The notes under the pieces: generated by a model
Seen by the model: the letters and a program-made list of their open reading frames with translations, nothing else
Told to the model about the DNA's origin: nothing
The model's database searches: none
Assembly: GCA_963618735.1 (NCBI GenBank)
Contig: CAVEUM010000006.1
Location: forward strand, 38,916-102,915
Source: CAKUFA01 sp963618735
GTDB lineage: Bacteria > Bacillota > Clostridia > Christensenellales > Aristaeellaceae
Reading direction: 5' to 3'
DNA length: 64,000 nucleotides
Shown here: piece by piece, positions 1-8,049 of the stretch
How positions within the stretch are numbered: position 1 is the first letter of the stretch
Layout: each line of letters starts with the position of its first letter
Position numbers and translations under genes: made by a program

Positions 1-1658
1 GTCTTGAAGTCCACAATCAGGCCGGACTCGTCACGGACAGTGGTCACCTTAGCGTACTTGATAGCGCTCAGGCTGTCCACCACGTGGGAGAAACCAGCGA
101 TACCGGTTGCGAAGGTGCGGCGGACATCGGTGTCGATCAGAGCCATTTCCGCAGCTTCGTAGTAGTACTTGTCGTGCATGTACTGAATCAGGTTCAGAAC
201 ATTCACATACGTGCCAGCCAGCCAGTCCATCATGCGGTCATAGGACTCAATGACCTCATCATAGTTCAGCACTTCGCTGGTGATAGGACGATAAGCGGGA
301 CCAACCTGGTCATGGGACTTCTCATCCACGCCGCCGTTCAGTGCGTACAGCAGGCACTTGGCCAGGTTTGCACGGGCACCGAAGAACTGCATTTCCTTAC
401 CGGTCTGGGTAGCGGACACGCAGCAGCAGATGGAGTAGTCATCGCCCCAAACGGGCTTCATGACATCGTCGTTCTCATACTGGATGGAGCTGGTCAGCAC
501 GGAAATCTTCGCAGCATAGTGCTTGAAGTTTGCGGGCAGATCCTCAGAGTACAGAACGGTCATGTTGGGTTCGGGAGAGGGGCCCATGTTCTCCAGGGTG
601 TGCAGGAAACGATAGTCGTTCTTGGTCACCATGGAACGGCCGTCCACGCCGATGCCGCCAACTTCCAGCGTTGCCCAGGTGGGGTCACCGGAGAACAGCT
701 GATTGTAGCTGGGGATACGGGCGAACTTGACCATACGGAACTTCATAACCATGTGGTCGATCAGTTCCTGAGCCTGCTCTTCGGTGAGGACGCCGCGCTC
801 CAGGTCACGCTCCATGTAGATATCCAGGAAGGTGGAGATACGGCCAACGGACATAGCAGCACCGTTCTGGGTCTTGATGGCAGCCAGGTAGCCGAAGTAC
901 AGCCACTGGCAAGCTTCCTTGGCGTTGGAGGCAGGCTTGCTGATGTCATAGCCGTAAGAGGCGGCCATAACCTTCATTTCCTTCAGAGCCTTGATCTGCT
1001 TGGAAATTTCTTCGCGCAGACGGATGACGTCATCGGTCATGGTGCCGTCGCCGCAGTTAGCGAAATCCTTCTGCTTTTCAGCAATCAGGAAATCGATACC
1101 ATACAGAGCAACACGGCGATAGTCGCCCACGATACGGCCGCGGCCATAGGTGTCGGGCAGACCGGTGATGATCTTGTTGTGGCGAACCTTCTTCATCTCG
1201 GGGGTATATGCCATGAACACGCCATCATTGTGGGTGGGAGCATACTCGGTGAAGATCTTGTGCAGCTCAGGATCGGGCTCGTAGCCGTAGCTCTTGCAGG
1301 ATTCCTCAGCCATCTTGATGCCGCCAAAGGGCATGAAAGCACGCTTCAGGGGCTTGTCGGTCTGGATACCAACGACCTGCTCCAGATCCTTCAGCTCTTC
1401 GCTGATGTAGCCGGGGCCGTAAGCGGTCAAGGTAGCAACAACCTTGGTTTCCATGTCCAGAACGCCGCCCTTAGCGCGCTCTTCCTTCTGCAGCTTCTGC
1501 AGAGCGTCCCACAGCTTGTTGGTAGCATCGGTCGGACCTGCCAGGAAGCTCTCATCGCCTGCATAGGGCTTGTAGTTCTTCTGGATAAAGTCACGTACAT
1601 TGACTTCTTCGCGCCAAATTCGGCCGTCGAAGCCTTCCCACTGATCACACTGAACCAT
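1..1658 (-). CDS. pflB: Pyruvate formate-lyase (formate acetyltransferase), 3' end cut by window
   Basis: This glycyl-radical enzyme splits pyruvate with CoA into acetyl-CoA and formate in anaerobic fermentation. The frame is open from ATG at 1658 to base 1, so only the N-terminal 552 codons are present. The C-terminal glycyl-radical loop lies outside the window. The start follows a strong AAGGAGG seven bases upstream. The active-site cysteine pair is visible in DDYSICCCVSATQTG, followed by the family signature MQFFGARANLAK. Three consecutive cysteines occur where E. coli has ACC. The gene lies downstream of eno on the same strand but is separated from it by a terminator-like hairpin, so it probably has its own promoter. 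No activating enzyme (pflA) is in view. Confidence 0.96.
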   Translation of the reverse strand, partial: MVQCDQWEGFDGRIWREEVNVRDFIQKNYKPYAGDESFLAGPTDATNKLWDALQKLQKEERAKGGVLDMETKVVATLTAYGPGYISEELKDLEQVVGIQTDKPLKRAFMPFGGIKMAEESCKSYGYEPDPELHKIFTEYAPTHNDGVFMAYTPEMKKVRHNKIITGLPDTYGRGRIVGDYRRVALYGIDFLIAEKQKDFANCGDGTMTDDVIRLREEISKQIKALKEMKVMAASYGYDISKPASNAKEACQWLYFGYLAAIKTQNGAAMSVGRISTFLDIYMERDLERGVLTEEQAQELIDHMVMKFRMVKFARIPSYNQLFSGDPTWATLEVGGIGVDGRSMVTKNDYRFLHTLENMGPSPEPNMTVLYSEDLPANFKHYAAKISVLTSSIQYENDDVMKPVWGDDYSICCCVSATQTGKEMQFFGARANLAKCLLYALNGGVDEKSHDQVGPAYRPITSEVLNYDEVIESYDRMMDWLAGTYVNVLNLIQYMHDKYYYEAAEMALIDTDVRRTFATGIAGFSHVVDSLSAIKYAKVTTVRDESGLIVDFK

Positions 1659-1704
1659 GTGAATCCTCCTTCACGGATGTTCATTTAGTATGGGGGATAT
1701 ATGC

Positions 1705-1724
1705 AAACCGTCGTAAGACGATTT
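1705..1724. promoter_or_regulatory. Candidate operator upstream of pflB
   Basis: A 20-bp inverted repeat (AAACCGTC, 4-nt centre, GACGATTT; seven of eight positions pair perfectly) lies about 47 bases before the pflB start. It directly follows a TTGACC (-35-like, 1725-1730 on the minus strand). Its position would suit a repressor or activator of pflB. The protein is unknown, and the site does not match the Rex consensus. Inference only. Confidence 0.3.
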
Positions 1725-1732
1725 GGTCAAAG

Positions 1733-1784
1733 GAAAACCGCGGTGCGCGGGAAACGCCATGAAGACGAATCCCGCAGCACACGG
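1733..1784 (-). terminator. Terminator-like hairpin between eno and pflB
   Basis: On the minus strand the arms CCGTGTGCTGCGGGA and TCCCGCGCACCGCGG pair with one bulge and are followed by TTTT. It lies 70 bases after the eno stop and probably ends the eno transcript. Confidence 0.55.
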
Positions 1785-1853
1785 TGGAAAGGGAAGCAAG
1801 ACATCCGTCCTACCTCAGGGACAGAATGAACGCTTCCGGCTGATTGACTCAGC

Positions 1854-3152
1854 TTAGTGCTTCACGTTGAAAGCACTCATGCCCGGATACACGGCACTGG
1901 CACCCAGCTCTTCTTCGATGCGCAGCAGCTGATTGTACTTTGCCACGCGCTCCGTACGGCTGGGAGCACCCGTCTTGATCTGGCAGGTGTTGAGAGCCAC
2001 AGCGAGGTCGGCAATGGTGGTGTCCTCGGTTTCACCGCTGCGGTGAGAGGTCACGGCCGTGTAGCCAGCCTTGTGTGCCATCTTGATGGCTTCCAGCGTC
2101 TCAGACACAGAGCCGATCTGGTTCAGCTTGATCAGAATGGCATTGCCGCAGCCAAGCTGGATGCCCTTGGACAGGCGCTCAGTGTTGGTGACGAACAGGT
2201 CATCGCCAACCAGCTGCACCTTGTCGCCCAACTCCTTGGTCAGCTTCTGCCAGCCTTCCCAGTCCTCTTCATCCAGTGCATCCTCGATGGAGATGATGGG
2301 ATACTTCTCAACCAGGCTCTTCCAGTGGGCAATCAGCTCTTCGCTGGTGTATTCGGTGCCAGCCTTGGGCAGCTTGTAGTAGCCCTTGCCCTTCTCGCTC
2401 TTCCATTCGGAAGAAGCAGCGTCCATGGCGATCATGAAATCGCGGCCGGGCTCATAGCCAGCCTTCTTCACGGCCTCCAGAATGGTCTCGATGGTCTCAT
2501 CATCGCTGGACAGGTTGGGAGCAAAGCCGCCTTCGTCACCGACGGAGGTTGCCAGTCCGCGGCTCTTCAGGATAGAAGCCAGCGCATGGAAGACTTCAGC
2601 GCACCAGCGCAGGGCTTCCTTGAAGCTGGGGGCGCCAACGGGCATGATCATGAATTCCTGGGTGTCCACCGTGTTGGTGGCATGTGCGCCGCCGTTCAGA
2701 ATGTTCATCATGGGAACGGGCAGACGGTTGCCGTTGATGCCGCCCAGGAAGCGGTACAGCGGAATATCCAAAGAGGTAGCGGCGGCACGTGCGCAGGCGA
2801 TGGACACAGCCAGAATGGCGTTTGCGCCCAGCTTGCTCTTGTCCTTGGTGCCGTCAGCGGCCAGCATAGCGGCATCTACTGCATAGATGTCGGAAGCATC
2901 CATGCCGCACAGAACCTCGCAGATGGTGGTGTTGATGTTTTCCACAGCCTTGGTGACACCCTTGCCCAGGTAGCGGCTCTTGTCGCCGTCACGCAGCTCC
3001 AGTGCTTCGAATTCACCAGTGGATGCGCCACTGGGAGCCATACCGCGGCCAATGGTGCCGTCGTCCAGGGTAACCTCAGCCTCAACAGTAGGATTACCAC
3101 GGGAGTCCAGAATTTCACGACCCTTGACATCAACAATCTCCAGATATGCCAT
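1854..3152 (-). CDS. eno: Enolase
   Basis: The 432-residue protein converts 2-phosphoglycerate to phosphoenolpyruvate in glycolysis. It has the usual full length. Family signatures are plain: EILDSRGNPTVE near the N terminus, GAHATNTVDTQEFMI, GDEGGFAPN, the metal ligands in SIEDALDEEDW and VGDDLFVTN, and SHRSGETEDTTIADLAVA near the C terminus. The ATG at 3152 is preceded by AAAGGAG. The gene appears monocistronic, with a promoter at 3212-3240 and a hairpin after its stop. Confidence 0.98.
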   Translation of the reverse strand: MAYLEIVDVKGREILDSRGNPTVEAEVTLDDGTIGRGMAPSGASTGEFEALELRDGDKSRYLGKGVTKAVENINTTICEVLCGMDASDIYAVDAAMLAADGTKDKSKLGANAILAVSIACARAAATSLDIPLYRFLGGINGNRLPVPMMNILNGGAHATNTVDTQEFMIMPVGAPSFKEALRWCAEVFHALASILKSRGLATSVGDEGGFAPNLSSDDETIETILEAVKKAGYEPGRDFMIAMDAASSEWKSEKGKGYYKLPKAGTEYTSEELIAHWKSLVEKYPIISIEDALDEEDWEGWQKLTKELGDKVQLVGDDLFVTNTERLSKGIQLGCGNAILIKLNQIGSVSETLEAIKMAHKAGYTAVTSHRSGETEDTTIADLAVALNTCQIKTGAPSRTERVAKYNQLLRIEEELGASAVYPGMSAFNVKH

Positions 3153-3187
3153 ATGAATTGCTCCTTTCTCTTAGAAACGACAAACTT

Positions 3188-3205
3188 GGTTAGGAACTTC
3201 TAACC
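3188..3205. promoter_or_regulatory. Dyad in eno leader
   Basis: GGTTAG, 6-nt centre, CTAACC. The repeat sits just downstream of the eno -10 element, where it could act as an operator or as a hairpin in the 5' leader. No known regulator is recognised. Confidence 0.3.
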
Positions 3206-3211
3206 CTGTAT

Positions 3212-3240
3212 AATTTAATCGATTCTAAGTCAACTGTCAA
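3212..3240 (-). promoter_or_regulatory. eno promoter
   Basis: On the minus strand TTGACA (3235-3240) is separated by 17 bases from TAAATT (3212-3217). A second TTGACT overlaps the spacer, so the exact -10 is uncertain. Confidence 0.55.
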
Positions 3241-3263
3241 CCCTGTTTTCGTGATTTTTTCAA

Positions 3264-3998
3264 TTAGCAGTTCACCCATCTGTCAGAAGAAAAGTCTTCT
3301 GCAATGTATGCCCCGATGATTTCCTTCAGGGAATCAGCTTCTTTCGGAGCGTAGCGCGGGGACATGGCAAGTGTCACAAAATCATAGGGCTCAGTGGAAA
3401 GAAAGGTACGGTAATCGGGATAGTTGCGGAAGGGGATGACGGGCTCCGCACCGTTCGTTCCTTCAAACAGGCGAGACGCGACGGAACAAAGCTGAATGTT
3501 ACCGTCTGCGTTAAACAGAACGCCGGGAAGGTCTGAACGGGAACGGGGATTGCGGACATTGTCCAGCGAGGATACCCAACGTGTTGCCAAAGCGAAGAGC
3601 AGGTAATTGGCCTCATCCAGCTTGTGCTGTTCATAGAAGGCGGACAAGCAGCGACGCTTTTCCACAGGCATGGACAACACGTTGAACAACACGTAATTCG
3701 GCCCGGGGTAGCCGATGCCAAGGTCGCTGTGAGCATCGACATGGGTCACATGGAAGGGTGCCTGCAAACGATTCCCGGCAACCATCTCTGCCCAGAAGAC
3801 CAGCGCCTGGTCATGGGTTTCAAAGATACGGCCGGGAACAGGATGCTCGGTATGCAAACCGCACTGCTTTTCCAGAAAAGAACGGACAACTGCACCGTCC
3901 CACGGTTCACAGCCGTCCAGCGGCGGACGCAGACCTTTTTCAGCCAACGGGCAACAGTCGTTCAGGAAAAAATCCAGATCGATATCCAATACCCGCAT
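3264..3998 (-). CDS. UPF0489 (peptide-arginase-like) protein
   Basis: A 244-residue cytosolic protein of the UPF0489 family. Its motifs MRVLDIDLDFF at the N terminus and THVDAHSDLG near residue 95 recall the aspartate/histidine metal ligands of ureohydrolases. Some relatives act as peptide arginases that turn arginine into ornithine in ribosomal peptides, but the substrate here is unknown and no precursor peptide or radical-SAM gene is adjacent. The start at 3998 is chosen because GGAGGT lies just upstream and the D-x-D motif begins there; a longer frame to 4076 has no ribosome site. The gene is flanked by its own promoter and stands alone. Confidence 0.8.
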   Translation of the reverse strand: MRVLDIDLDFFLNDCCPLAEKGLRPPLDGCEPWDGAVVRSFLEKQCGLHTEHPVPGRIFETHDQALVFWAEMVAGNRLQAPFHVTHVDAHSDLGIGYPGPNYVLFNVLSMPVEKRRCLSAFYEQHKLDEANYLLFALATRWVSSLDNVRNPRSRSDLPGVLFNADGNIQLCSVASRLFEGTNGAEPVIPFRNYPDYRTFLSTEPYDFVTLAMSPRYAPKEADSLKEIIGAYIAEDFSSDRWVNC

Positions 3999-4017
3999 GC
4001 TTGCACCTCCACGTGAT

Positions 4018-4046
4018 ATTATACTGTATTTTTCATTGTTAGGCAA
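4018..4046 (-). promoter_or_regulatory. Promoter of UPF0489 gene
   Basis: Minus-strand TTGCCT (4041-4046), 17-base spacer, TATAAT (4018-4023). The predicted transcript would have a leader of only about a dozen bases. Confidence 0.75.
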
Positions 4047-4051
4047 GTCTA

Positions 4052-4071
4052 TTTGACATATCTTTGTCAAA
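4052..4071. promoter_or_regulatory. Dyad upstream of the UPF0489 promoter
   Basis: TTTGACA, 6-nt centre, TGTCAAA: a perfect 7-bp inverted repeat ending five bases upstream of the -35 element. This is a plausible activator or repressor site; the cognate protein is unknown. Confidence 0.35.
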
Positions 4072-4326
4072 AACAACGGTAAAAATTCAGTAAAAAAACA
4101 GAGTAATATCCTATTAAATTAGCAGGGAGAAAACGCGGCTTTGTGAAGATGCCAAAAAGATGGACAGAAATCCAGCTATTTTGCAAAAAAACGCGTGGCG
4201 AAGACGCCTGATGGGCGCATCACATCAGGGCATCGGCCAAATAGCTTCTACCATCTGCTTTTTCAGGAGACAGGGAACAATGCACATCGTTTTCCGTCCT
4301 TTTCGTGTTCTTTTCGCGGGATTTGG
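4072..4326. other. Intergenic stretch without a gene
   Basis: No convincing gene lies here. A short hairpin (GCCTGATG 4206-4213 with CATCAGGGC 4223-4231) is visible. A 64-codon open frame starting at 4195 has no ribosome site and is not accepted. Confidence 0.5.
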
Positions 4327-4355
4327 TTGACACAGGCACCTTCGATGGCTATGAT
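4327..4355 (+). promoter_or_regulatory. Promoter of the aconitase operon
   Basis: TTGACA (4327-4332), 17-base spacer, TATGAT (4350-4355), about 60 bases before the aconitase start. Confidence 0.75.
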
Positions 4356-4413
4356 GGTTGAGGATGTGAACGGACGATGGTGTCCGTAAAAAGAAATTTC
4401 GGAGGACAGATCC

Positions 4414-6345
4414 ATGAATTTAACACAGAAGATCCTGTCTGCTCATTTGGTTACAGGAAAACTTGTACCCGGTGAGGAGATTTCCATTCGTATAGACCAG
4501 ACACTGACACAGGATTCCACAGGCACCATGGCTTATCTGCAGTTTGAAGCCCTGGGTGTGGATCGTGTGCGCACCAAGCGTTCGGTGGCCTACATTGACC
4601 ATAATACCCTGCAAACGGGCTTTGAAAATGCGGACGACCACATGTACATCCAGACGGTGACGCGCAAGCATGGCATTTGGTGCTCCAAGCCTGGCAATGG
4701 TATTTGCCATCAGGTGAACCTGGAACGGTTCGGCATTCCCGGCATGACCCTGCTGGGCTCGGACAGTCATACACCCACCGGCGGCGGCATCGGCATGATC
4801 GCCATTGGTGCGGGCGGACTGGACGTGGCAGTGGCCATGGGCGGCGGCGCGTATTACATGACGTGCCCGAAGGTTGTTAACGTTCATCTTACGGGTAAGC
4901 TGAAGCCCTATGTCGCCGCGAAGGACATTATTCTGGAAGTGCTTCGCCGCCTTACAGTCAAGGGCGGTGTGGGCAAGGTGATGGAATACACCGGCGAGGG
5001 CGTTGCTACCCTGACTGTTCCTGAACGTGCTACCATCACGAACATGGGTGCTGAGCTTGGTGCTACCACATCCATTTTCCCCAGCGATGAGGTGACACGT
5101 GAATTCCTTCGCGCTCAGGACAGGGAGCAGGACTTCACGCCGCTCTGTGCCGATGCGGATGCAACCTATGATGAGACCATCGAAATTGACCTGAGTTCCC
5201 TTCAGCCGTTGGTGGCTTGCCCCCACATGCCCGACCGTGTTGATACGGTGGAAAAAGTTGGACCCATCAAGGTGGATCAGGTGTTCATTGGTTCCTGCAC
5301 GAATTCCAGCTATCAGGACATGATGCGTGTGGCACGCATTCTCAAGGGGAAGACAGTGCATCCGGATGTGAGCCTGGTCATTGGCCCTGGCAGCCGTCAG
5401 GTGCTGACGATGCTTGCTCGCAATGGCGCCCTGGCGGATATGATGGCTGCAGGTGCGCGCATTCTGGAAACGGCCTGCGGACCCTGCATCGGCATGGGTC
5501 AGAGCCCCAGAACCGGCGCTGTATCCATCCGCACGAATAACCGCAACTTCTATGCCCGCAGCGGAACTGCGTCTGCCAGCATCTATCTTACCAGCTGTGA
5601 AACGGCCGCCGTTTCTGCCCTGACGGGTGTGCTGACGGATCCTCGCTGCCTGGATATTGACCTGACCATTCCGCAGCCGGAACGCTTTGAAATTAACGAT
5701 AATCTGGTGCTTGCGCCTGTTGCACCCGGCGAAGAGGATACAGTACAGGTCGTTCGCGGCCCCAACATTCAGCCTTTCCCCATTGGTCATGCACTGGAGG
5801 ACAACATCACAGGCAAGGTTCTGCTGAAGATGGAGGACAACATCACCACGGATCACATCATGCCGTCCAACGCAAAGCTCCTGCCGTACCGCAGCAATGT
5901 GCCCCATTTGAGCGACTACTGCCTGACCCCTGTGGACGAAACCTTCCCTGCCCGTGCCAAAAAGGAGGGCGGCGGTATTCTGGTCAGCGGTGCTAACTAC
6001 GGTCAGGGCTCCAGCCGTGAGCATGCGGCACTGGTACCGCTGTACCTGGGCATCCGCGCGGTGGTGGCCAAGTCTTTCGCACGCATCCATCGGGACAATC
6101 TGATCAACAACGGCATTCTGCCGCTGGAATTCACGGATGAAAAGGATTATGACAGCATCACCCAGATGGATACTCTGACCTTGCCGGACATCCGCGCGCA
6201 GGTTTCCTCCGGCGGGGAAGAAATCCTTGTCCGCAACGAAACCACGGGCGCAACCTTCAAGACTCGTTTGAAGATCACCGAACGGCAGCGCGGCATGCTG
6301 CTGGCAGGCGGTCTGCTGAACACGGTAAAGGAGCAGAATGCATGA
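4414..6345 (+). CDS. acn: Aconitate hydratase (aconitase)
   Basis: The 643-residue protein isomerises citrate to isocitrate through an iron-sulfur cluster. It matches the single-chain clostridial aconitases of about 640 residues, shorter than E. coli AcnA. Visible signatures are GSDSHTPTGGGIGM, the cluster cysteines in GSCTNSS and ACGPCIGMGQ, and the C-terminal swivel-domain motif GANYGQGSSREHAAL. GGAGG lies upstream of ATG 4414. It is the first gene of an operon: its stop overlaps the next start (ATGA). No citrate synthase or isocitrate dehydrogenase is in the window, so whether it serves glutamate synthesis or a partial TCA cycle cannot be judged. Homoaconitase or isopropylmalate isomerase is less likely, because both halves are fused in one chain. 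Confidence 0.93.
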   Translation: MNLTQKILSAHLVTGKLVPGEEISIRIDQTLTQDSTGTMAYLQFEALGVDRVRTKRSVAYIDHNTLQTGFENADDHMYIQTVTRKHGIWCSKPGNGICHQVNLERFGIPGMTLLGSDSHTPTGGGIGMIAIGAGGLDVAVAMGGGAYYMTCPKVVNVHLTGKLKPYVAAKDIILEVLRRLTVKGGVGKVMEYTGEGVATLTVPERATITNMGAELGATTSIFPSDEVTREFLRAQDREQDFTPLCADADATYDETIEIDLSSLQPLVACPHMPDRVDTVEKVGPIKVDQVFIGSCTNSSYQDMMRVARILKGKTVHPDVSLVIGPGSRQVLTMLARNGALADMMAAGARILETACGPCIGMGQSPRTGAVSIRTNNRNFYARSGTASASIYLTSCETAAVSALTGVLTDPRCLDIDLTIPQPERFEINDNLVLAPVAPGEEDTVQVVRGPNIQPFPIGHALEDNITGKVLLKMEDNITTDHIMPSNAKLLPYRSNVPHLSDYCLTPVDETFPARAKKEGGGILVSGANYGQGSSREHAALVPLYLGIRAVVAKSFARIHRDNLINNGILPLEFTDEKDYDSITQMDTLTLPDIRAQVSSGGEEILVRNETTGATFKTRLKITERQRGMLLAGGLLNTVKEQNA

Positions 6346-7217
6346 AACGACTGTTAAGCCTGATTCTTGCACTGTGCCTTTTGCCTATGGCTGCCATGGC
6401 TGAGGGAAAAGTCATCAACCTGATGGAAAACCCGGATGCAGAATGGTCTTTTGAAGATGGGGCGGAGATTCTGGAAATTGTTTATCCGCCGCTTCAGGGC
6501 GCGGACGCCTGCATCATTCGCCTGGGCGGCGAAACGATGATGATTGACTGCGCTACGGATGACCAGAGCCAGTCGGCCGTTGTCCCGACGCTTCAGCGTC
6601 TGGGCGTAACGCATGTGGACATCGCCTTCAATTCTCATCCCCACGATGATCATCTGACCGGGTTTGAATACCTGGACGGCACGGCTACCATTGGCAAGCT
6701 GCTGGTATCCTCGCCGCTGGACGAAAATTATGTCATCAAGCGTACCGTTCGCGTGATGAACAGCCTGGGCGTGCCAGTGGAACAGGTGCAGAACGGCGAT
6801 ACCCTGACCCTGGGCGACGCCAAACTGACCGTGATTCAGTACCAGCGGTCTGACCTGACGGGCAATGACCGTTCTGCCGCATTGAAGCTGGTGTATGGCG
6901 ATTGTTCCTTTATTTCCCTGGGGGATATGGAAAACCGCGCACAGACCATGATTGTGGAAAATCCTCCGGAATGCGGCATGGACGCGGATATCATGAAGTA
7001 TCCCCACCATGGCCATGCAAAGCTGAACAATGATTTCCTTGCATTGATCGATCCTGAGCTGGCGATTATTACCGCTGCTCAGTTCCGTGCCAAGGAAGCC
7101 TATGCTTATATGGCCAAGAAGAATATCCCCACCCTGACCACCTATCAGCATACGCTGCGTCTCCGCTCGGATGGCCGCATTTGGGTGGTCGATGACCTGG
7201 ACGCACAGGAGGAGTAA
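6342..7217 (+). CDS. Secreted metallo-beta-lactamase-fold hydrolase, ComEC C-domain-like
   Basis: A 291-residue protein with a signal peptide (MKRLLSLILALCLLPMAAMA, then Glu-Gly), so it is likely exported. The mature part has the metal motif HPHDDH (the HxHxDH form) near residue 100, SLGDM, and KYPHHGH near residue 230. This is the pattern of stand-alone proteins related to the nuclease-like domain of the DNA uptake protein ComEC. The substrate is unknown. The start overlaps the aconitase stop by four bases, implying coupled translation with an unrelated cytosolic enzyme, which is odd. Confidence 0.82.
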   Translation: MKRLLSLILALCLLPMAAMAEGKVINLMENPDAEWSFEDGAEILEIVYPPLQGADACIIRLGGETMMIDCATDDQSQSAVVPTLQRLGVTHVDIAFNSHPHDDHLTGFEYLDGTATIGKLLVSSPLDENYVIKRTVRVMNSLGVPVEQVQNGDTLTLGDAKLTVIQYQRSDLTGNDRSAALKLVYGDCSFISLGDMENRAQTMIVENPPECGMDADIMKYPHHGHAKLNNDFLALIDPELAIITAAQFRAKEAYAYMAKKNIPTLTTYQHTLRLRSDGRIWVVDDLDAQEE

Positions 7218-7218
7218 C

Positions 7219-7899
7219 ATGAAGTATCGCTATCTTTTGGTGGATAACGATAATACACTGATGAATTTCAGTGCCGCAGAGCACGCTGCTTTGAAGGACA
7301 CACTGCGGGCTTATCATCTACCGGATGACGAAGAAACCGTCAGTGCTTACGTTCGCATGAATGAAGCCTTGTGGCGTGCACTGGAACGCGGCGAGACCAC
7401 GCTGGATGCGCTGAAGCCGGAGCGCTTCCGTCAGCTGCTGGTGTACCTTGAAGCAGATGCTTCTCAGGCCGTGACCATGAGCAAATGCTATGAGGCAAAC
7501 CTGGCAACCCATGCGGATCTGATGCCGGGCGCTATGGAATTTGTGCAGGCTCTGCATGGAAAAATGAAGATCGCCCTGGTCAGCAACGGCATTAGTGCCA
7601 TTCAGCGCGGCCGTCTGTCACGCTGCCCCTACACGGATATGCTGGATGCAGTGATCATCTCCGAGGAAGTGGGCGCCAGCAAACCGGATGCGCAAATGGT
7701 TGACGCGGCACTGAAGGCATTGCAGTGCGAAGAGAAAGCACAGGCGGTATTTCTGGGAGACAGTCTGACAGCCGATGTTGGCGCTGCCAGAAATGCAGGC
7801 ATCGACAGCATCTGGATCTCTCTGCATGGCAAGACCAGCGATTTACCGACCTATACGGTGCAGAACCTGATGGAGGCAAAGGACATTCTGTTGGGCTAA
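7219..7899 (+). CDS. HAD hydrolase, YjjG-like nucleotidase
   Basis: A 226-residue cytosolic HAD phosphatase. Motif I reads VDNDNTLMNF, motif II LVSNG, the lysine motif SKPD and motif IV LGDSLTADVGAA; an alpha-helical cap lies between motifs I and II. It resembles YjjG, which removes phosphate from pyrimidine nucleotides including non-canonical ones. The specific substrate is inferred. The start at 7219 follows AGGAGGAG and lies directly after the stop of the previous gene. A frame that opens at 7171 would overlap that gene and is rejected. It is the last gene of the operon. Confidence 0.82.
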   Translation: MKYRYLLVDNDNTLMNFSAAEHAALKDTLRAYHLPDDEETVSAYVRMNEALWRALERGETTLDALKPERFRQLLVYLEADASQAVTMSKCYEANLATHADLMPGAMEFVQALHGKMKIALVSNGISAIQRGRLSRCPYTDMLDAVIISEEVGASKPDAQMVDAALKALQCEEKAQAVFLGDSLTADVGAARNAGIDSIWISLHGKTSDLPTYTVQNLMEAKDILLG

Positions 7900-7914
7900 A
7901 AGGAATACATTTCT

Positions 7915-7947
7915 AAAGAAAGCGTGCGAAATGTACGCTTTCTTTTT
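7915..7947 (+). terminator. Terminator of the aconitase operon
   Basis: A perfect 11-bp stem (7915-7925 with 7935-7945), 9-nt loop, followed by a T run. Confidence 0.9.
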
Positions 7948-7955
7948 GTTTGCTA

Positions 7956-7984
7956 TTGACATTCGCCGTTGGATGAATCATAAT
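7956..7984 (+). promoter_or_regulatory. purA promoter
   Basis: TTGACA (7956-7961), 17-base spacer, CATAAT (7979-7984). About 65 bases separate it from the purA start. Confidence 0.8.
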
Positions 7985-8049
7985 ATTTAAGTGTGCTTAA
8001 TGACACCCGCAGGGGTTCACTCTGCGGTAATTAGAGGAGGCTTCATTCT

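Noticed and set aside
84..1688. 534-codon open frame antisense to pflB
   Set aside because: The opposite frame encodes pflB with its full signatures; this is a codon-bias shadow. Similar long antisense frames exist opposite eno (1857-3203), aconitase (4420-6372), carB (14823-17228, 17376-18980), dnaE (25919-28063), pepF (57593-59236) and uraA (62165-63502).
4195..4389. 64-codon open frame before the aconitase gene
   Set aside because: No ribosome site, runs through the aconitase promoter, low-complexity composition.
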